64,000 nucleotides of DNA from assembly GCF_000383475.1 (NCBI RefSeq), contig NZ_KB911460.1:682001-746000 (forward strand). The letters run 5' to 3'. Shown here piece after piece: positions 60,538 to 64,000 of this stretch (the stretch's first letter is position 1; the number at the start of each line of letters is the position of its first letter). The position numbers and the translations under genes are program-made. Under the pieces are notes generated by a model that did not search any database, had not been told where the DNA came from, and was given only the letters and a program-made list of their open reading frames with translations. The DNA is from Microbacterium sp. 11MF. GTDB lineage: Bacteria > Actinomycetota > Actinomycetes > Actinomycetales > Microbacteriaceae.

Positions 60538-61605
60538 TCAGGAGGTCCGGCCGGCAGGTCGCGCGAACCGCTGCTGCAGGAGCACGGCGATGACGATGAT
60601 GACGCCCTTCGCCACGGCCTGCACCGACGACGACATGTTGTTCTGAACGAAGACGTTGGTCAGGGTGGCGAAGATCAGGACGCCGAAGACGGTCCCCGTC
60701 ACGGTGCCCCGGCCGCCGATGAGGAGCGTTCCGCCCACCACGACCGCCGCGATCGCATCGAGCTCGAGGAGTTGCCCGTTGACCGACGCTCCCGCGGTCG
60801 TGCGCCCGAGGATCATGACGCCGGCGATTCCGGCGCACAGGCCCGAGATCGCGTAGAGGTACATGACGTGGCGCTTGACGTTGATGCCGGCCAGGCGTGC
60901 CGCTTCGCGGTTGCCTCCGATGGCGACGGTGCGGCGACCGAAGGTGGTCCGGTTCAGCAGCACCCAGCCGAGGACCGACACGACCAGGAAGATCCAGATG
61001 AGCATGTCGACTCCGAGGATGTCGAGGTTCATGAACGTGATGAACTCGCGCTGTCCGCCGACCTGCAGCGTCCTGCGGTTGGCGAGGATCTCGGCGAACC
61101 CGCGCGCCCCGACGAGCATGGCCAGAGTGGCCATGAAGGCGACGACGTTGCCGTAGGCGATCACGATCCCGTTCAGGAACCCCGCGAAGACGCCGACCGC
61201 GAGGGCGACGATGACCATCACGATCCAGTGGGTCTGGTCGGCGAGGTCCTGGACGGCAGCCAGCGCTCCGACGACCGACGCGAGGCCCAGGACGGACCCG
61301 ACCGAGAGATCGATTCCGCCGGCGATGATGACGAGCGTCATGCCGATGCTGATCACGCCCACGATAGACGCCTGGCGCAGGATCACCATGATGTTCGACA
61401 GGCCGAGGAAGGTGTCGGGGGCGGATGCCGCGCCCACGATCACGAGGACGAGGAGAGCGAGGACCAGGCCCATGTTGCGTCCGACCGACCCCGAGAGGAT
61501 GCGGCGCCAGAGGGGTGCGTCGTCGACCGTGACGGTCGACGTGGTCGGAGGTGCGTCGGTCGAGGTCAGCGGGGTGTCCGCCCCGGCGGTGGTCTGCTCG
61601 CTCAC
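60538..61605 (-). CDS. ribose-type sugar ABC transporter permease
   Basis: The protein is 355 aa. The GTG is preceded by AAAGGAA. Eight to ten membrane helices are present. Family segments are VISIGMTLVIIAGGIDLSVGSVLGLASV, GNREAARLAGINVKRHVMYLYAISGLCAGIAGVM and LDAIAAVVVGGTLLIGGRGTVTGTVFGVLI. It forms the channel of an RbsC-like importer with the overlapping ATPase gene. Confidence 0.93.
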   Translation of the reverse strand: MSEQTTAGADTPLTSTDAPPTTSTVTVDDAPLWRRILSGSVGRNMGLVLALLVLVIVGAASAPDTFLGLSNIMVILRQASIVGVISIGMTLVIIAGGIDLSVGSVLGLASVVGALAAVQDLADQTHWIVMVIVALAVGVFAGFLNGIVIAYGNVVAFMATLAMLVGARGFAEILANRRTLQVGGQREFITFMNLDILGVDMLIWIFLVVSVLGWVLLNRTTFGRRTVAIGGNREAARLAGINVKRHVMYLYAISGLCAGIAGVMILGRTTAGASVNGQLLELDAIAAVVVGGTLLIGGRGTVTGTVFGVLIFATLTNVFVQNNMSSSVQAVAKGVIIVIAVLLQQRFARPAGRTS

Positions 61606-63122
61606 GCGGCGGTTCCTTTCATGACGAGGTCGAGCACGCCGTGCTCGTCGATCTCGGAGGACGGAAGGGTGGAGAGGATGCGGCCCTCCGCGACGACGAG
61701 CACGGTGTCGGCGAGGCCGATCACCTCCTCGATCTCGCTGGAGACCACGACGACCGCGTTGCCCTCGGCTGCCAGTCGGCGGATGAGGGCGTAGATCTCG
61801 GCGCGCGCGCCGACGTCGACGCCGCGGGTCGGCTCGTCGAGGAGGAGGACCCGCGTTCCGTGCACGAGCCAACGGGCGAGCAGGATCTTCTGCTGGTTGC
61901 CGCCCGACAGCGTGCGTGCGGGCCGGTCGGGGTCGGCGGGTCGGAGCTCGAGCGCCTCGATCTGTTCGCGAGCCGCGGCGCGCTCGCCGCGGAAGTCCAG
62001 AAAGCCACCGCGCGAGAACCTCGACATCGACGGCAGGGTCACGTTCATCGCGATGGGTTCGTCCAGGACGAGGCCTTGGCTCTTGCGCTCCTCGGGGGAG
62101 AGCCCCACCCCCGCCGCGACGGCGTCGACGACCGAGCCCCGGCGCAGGGGCCGGTCCGCGACGGTGACGGTGCCGGAGGTCGCGCGTCGGGCGCCGTAGA
62201 CGGTCTCGAGGATCTCGGACCGTCCCGATCCGACGAGGCCGGCGAGACCGACGACCTCGCCGGCGCGCACCTGGAAGGACACGTCCTCGAACACGTCGCG
62301 CAGCGACAGGTCTCGGACGTCGAGGACCACCGGGGCGTCGGCGGCGGGCGGGGAGGACGGCGGGAAGACGTTCGCGACGTCGCGCCCGGTCATCAGGCGG
62401 ATCAGATCGGGCGTCGGCGTGTCGGCGACGGGGAGTCCCGTCGCCGTCGTCCGGCCGTCCTTGAGGACCGTGATGCGGTCGCCGATCTGGCGGATCTCCT
62501 CGAGGCGGTGGGTGATGTAGACGACGGCGATCCCCGCCGCCGTCAGCTCGCGCACGACACCGAACAGGTTCTGCACCTCGTGGCTGTCGAGGACGGCGGA
62601 AGGCTCGTCCATGATGATCAGCTTGACCTCGTGGGAGAGTGCTCGCGCCATCGCGACGATCTGCTTGTTGGCCGCGCTCAGCTGCCCGACCTCGGCGTGG
62701 GGCGAGAGGGAACCGTGACCGAGTCGTCGCAGCAGCTCGCGGGTCCGCCGCGCCGCCTCGCCCCGTCGGGTGAATCCGCCCCGGGAGAGTTCGTGGCCGA
62801 GGAAGATGTTCTCGGCCACCGTCAGCCCGTCGACGACGTCGAGCTCCTGGTACATCGTCGCGATGCCGAGGGCGAGACCGGCATCCGGGTCGGGGATGTC
62901 GACGATCGCGCCGTCCCACCGGATCTCTCCCGCGTCGGGTCTGTGCACGCCGGCGAGGGTCTTGATCAGGGTGGACTTGCCGGCACCGTTCTGTCCGAGG
63001 ATGCAGTGCACTTCGGCGGGGCGGACGTCGAGGTCCACTCCGCGCAGGGCGCGGACACCGGCGAAGGACTTTGTCACTCCTCGCACCTCGAGTAATGACG
63101 GTTCATGGTCATCTTTGATCAC
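61602..63122 (-). CDS. ribose-type sugar ABC transporter ATP-binding protein
   Basis: The protein is 506 aa with two fused ATPase domains. The first has LGQNGAGKSTLIKTLAG, QLSAANKQIVAMARAL and LIIMDEPSAVLD. The second has the degenerate Walker A AGLVGSGRSEILE, then LSGGNQQKILLARWL and VLLLDEPTRGVDVGA, normal for RbsA/MglA. The GTG lies 6 nt after a TATGTT box. It overlaps the permease gene by 4 bp. Confidence 0.94.
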   Translation of the reverse strand: MIKDDHEPSLLEVRGVTKSFAGVRALRGVDLDVRPAEVHCILGQNGAGKSTLIKTLAGVHRPDAGEIRWDGAIVDIPDPDAGLALGIATMYQELDVVDGLTVAENIFLGHELSRGGFTRRGEAARRTRELLRRLGHGSLSPHAEVGQLSAANKQIVAMARALSHEVKLIIMDEPSAVLDSHEVQNLFGVVRELTAAGIAVVYITHRLEEIRQIGDRITVLKDGRTTATGLPVADTPTPDLIRLMTGRDVANVFPPSSPPAADAPVVLDVRDLSLRDVFEDVSFQVRAGEVVGLAGLVGSGRSEILETVYGARRATSGTVTVADRPLRRGSVVDAVAAGVGLSPEERKSQGLVLDEPIAMNVTLPSMSRFSRGGFLDFRGERAAAREQIEALELRPADPDRPARTLSGGNQQKILLARWLVHGTRVLLLDEPTRGVDVGARAEIYALIRRLAAEGNAVVVVSSEIEEVIGLADTVLVVAEGRILSTLPSSEIDEHGVLDLVMKGTAA

Positions 63123-63128
63123 GTCGCG

Positions 63129-63134
63129 AACATA
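63129..63134 (-). promoter_or_regulatory. -10 box, leaderless start of the ribose-type ATPase gene
   Basis: TATGTT on the minus strand ends 6 nt before the GTG at 63122. The same TTATGTTC string is the -10 region of the divergent binding-protein gene. Confidence 0.55.
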
Positions 63135-63268
63135 ACATGCGCGTCAAGCCTTTGGCGAGGGGCACAGCGCCGAGGTGTCAGCAGTCTCTCCGAAGCATCT
63201 CGCCCGAGATTCCGCCATTTACGTTCAGGATTCTGGCGCCGGTACTTCTGACGATAGAAAAACAAAAG

Positions 63269-63317
63269 TTGACGGACACGACATCCGTTCTGTTATGTTC
63301 ATCCCGTCAGCGCTGAC
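63269..63317 (+). promoter_or_regulatory. promoter and operator of the ribose-type binding-protein gene
   Basis: TTGACG (63269-63274), a 19-bp spacer and TATGTT (63294-63299) form a probable promoter. GTCAGCGCTGAC (63306-63317) is a perfect 12-bp palindrome at the expected transcription start and a good repressor site. An untranslated leader of about 85 nt follows. The rest of the 63123-63397 gap shows no gene. Confidence 0.55.
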
Positions 63318-63397
63318 CCTCCTCGTGTGCGTTCTCGAGGCCGAGAGGTGCGCTGGTCGCTTCACACCAGAGCTGCATCACATTCAAGGAGGAAGAC

Positions 63398-64000
63398 ATG
63401 CGCTCACGCATGACGGCGCGCACGCGCCTCATCCTGACCGGCGTCGCCGCCGCCGCTTCGGTCGGCCTGCTGGTCGGCTGTACGGGGACCGGAGCCGACG
63501 AGAACGGTGCCGAGAGGCAGGGCACCACGTCGGAGGAGAACGCGGAGAGCGGGGACACCGTCACGATCGGGTTCTCCGGTCCCGCAGCCGACCACGGTTG
63601 GCTCGGAGCCATCAACTCCGGCGCCGCAGACGCCGCCGCAAGCTTCGACGACGTCGAGCTGAAGACGGCGGAAGGAACCAACGACCCCATCGCGCAGATC
63701 GCCGCCGTGGAGACGTTCGTCAACGACAAGGTGGACGCCATCGTCCTCCTGCCCACCGACGGTGCGGCCCTGACCGAGGCCGCGATCGCCGCCATGAACG
63801 CGGGCATCCCCGTCATCAACGTCGACCGCGAGTTCTCGAGCCCCTTCGCGGCCCGGGCCACCGTCCTCGGCGACAACTACGGCATGGGAGTCTCTGCGGG
63901 CACCTACATCTGCGAACAGCTCGACGGGAAGACCGACGCCGTCGTGGCCGAGATCGCCGGCATCGATTCGCTACCCCTCACGCAGGACCGGTCGCAGGGG
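63398..64000 (+). CDS. ribose-type sugar-binding lipoprotein, N-terminal part
   Basis: The window ends after 201 codons with the frame open. The signal peptide carries a lipobox (LLVGC, C28). The mature part matches a type-1 periplasmic sugar-binding (RbsB-like) fold: VTIGFSGPAADHGWLGAINSGAADAAASF, DAIVLLPTDGAALTEAAIAAMNAGIPVINVDRE and LGDNYGMGVSAG. AAGGAGGA precedes the ATG. It is divergent from the ATPase and permease genes that complete the importer, an uncommon arrangement. Confidence 0.92.
   Translation, partial: MRSRMTARTRLILTGVAAAASVGLLVGCTGTGADENGAERQGTTSEENAESGDTVTIGFSGPAADHGWLGAINSGAADAAASFDDVELKTAEGTNDPIAQIAAVETFVNDKVDAIVLLPTDGAALTEAAIAAMNAGIPVINVDREFSSPFAARATVLGDNYGMGVSAGTYICEQLDGKTDAVVAEIAGIDSLPLTQDRSQG

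Noticed and set aside
63135..63150. TTGACG as -35 box of the ribose-type ATPase gene
   Set aside because: Its distance to the TATGTT hexamer on that strand is only 7 bp, too short for a promoter.

Overview
The window is one contiguous piece of a high-GC actinobacterial chromosome, most likely from the family Microbacteriaceae and probably a Microbacterium-type organism. This rests on very high GC, frequent GTG starts and dense ATGA/GTGA gene overlaps. It also rests on the actinobacterial order tRNA-Trp, secE, nusG, rplK, rplA, a PnuC/NadR-like NAD salvage pair, and a RamB-like glyoxylate regulator. I see no insertion sequence, prophage, CRISPR array or integron. The window cuts a gene at each end.

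Layout. 1-8.4 kb: the 3' end of an M18 aminopeptidase, a secreted transglycosylase-like wall protein, a PadR regulator with a UbiB-type kinase, a NYN nuclease-like protein, a lactonase, a TauE exporter, a HadA/HadB-like dehydratase pair and murB. 8.4-12.3 kb: an aminotransferase, map, pnuC and a bifunctional NadR-like enzyme. 12.3-18.3 kb: five overlapping genes encoding a MoxR AAA+ ATPase, an uncharacterised protein, a protein with both a HEIGH metallopeptidase motif and a VWA domain, a second uncharacterised protein, and a PaaK/CapK-like adenylate-forming enzyme. 18.3-20.1 kb: a DEAD-box helicase. 20.3-27.5 kb: a glycan-use locus (GH2 enzyme, LacI repressor, sugar importer, GH43 lipoprotein). 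27.5-32.1 kb: the glyoxylate shunt (aceA, aceB) with its RamB-like regulator. 32.3-43.5 kb: a putrescine/GABA catabolic cluster (PucR regulator, gabT, amine oxidase, two amino acid/polyamine permeases, universal stress protein, two semialdehyde dehydrogenases). 43.5-48.1 kb: a divergent Hsp90-family protein overlapping a 932-residue helical repeat protein. 48.3-51.2 kb: tRNA-Trp, secE, nusG, rplK, rplA. 51.2-58.4 kb: a nitronate monooxygenase-like enzyme, a polar amino acid importer, acylphosphatase with a quinone oxidoreductase, and a MarR/MFS drug-efflux pair. 58.4-64 kb: a lone YqaJ nuclease, a ROK regulator and a ribose-type importer whose binding protein is divergent and truncated by the window.

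How the genes work together. The catabolic loci converge on central carbon. Putrescine goes through GABA to succinate, and acetate or fatty-acid carbon enters through isocitrate lyase and malate synthase. Glycan oligomers are imported and cleaved. Each locus carries its own regulator, and in most a palindromic operator candidate is readable in the DNA.

The two best candidates for under-described systems are the MoxR/VWA-metallopeptidase/adenylate-forming operon and the Hsp90-like/repeat-protein pair. At the DNA level the clearest pattern is a fixed spacing: twelve start codons lie exactly 6 nt downstream of a TANNNT hexamer, which is what leaderless transcripts would look like. Two of these start codons open tiny ORFs that overlap the real gene by GTGA.
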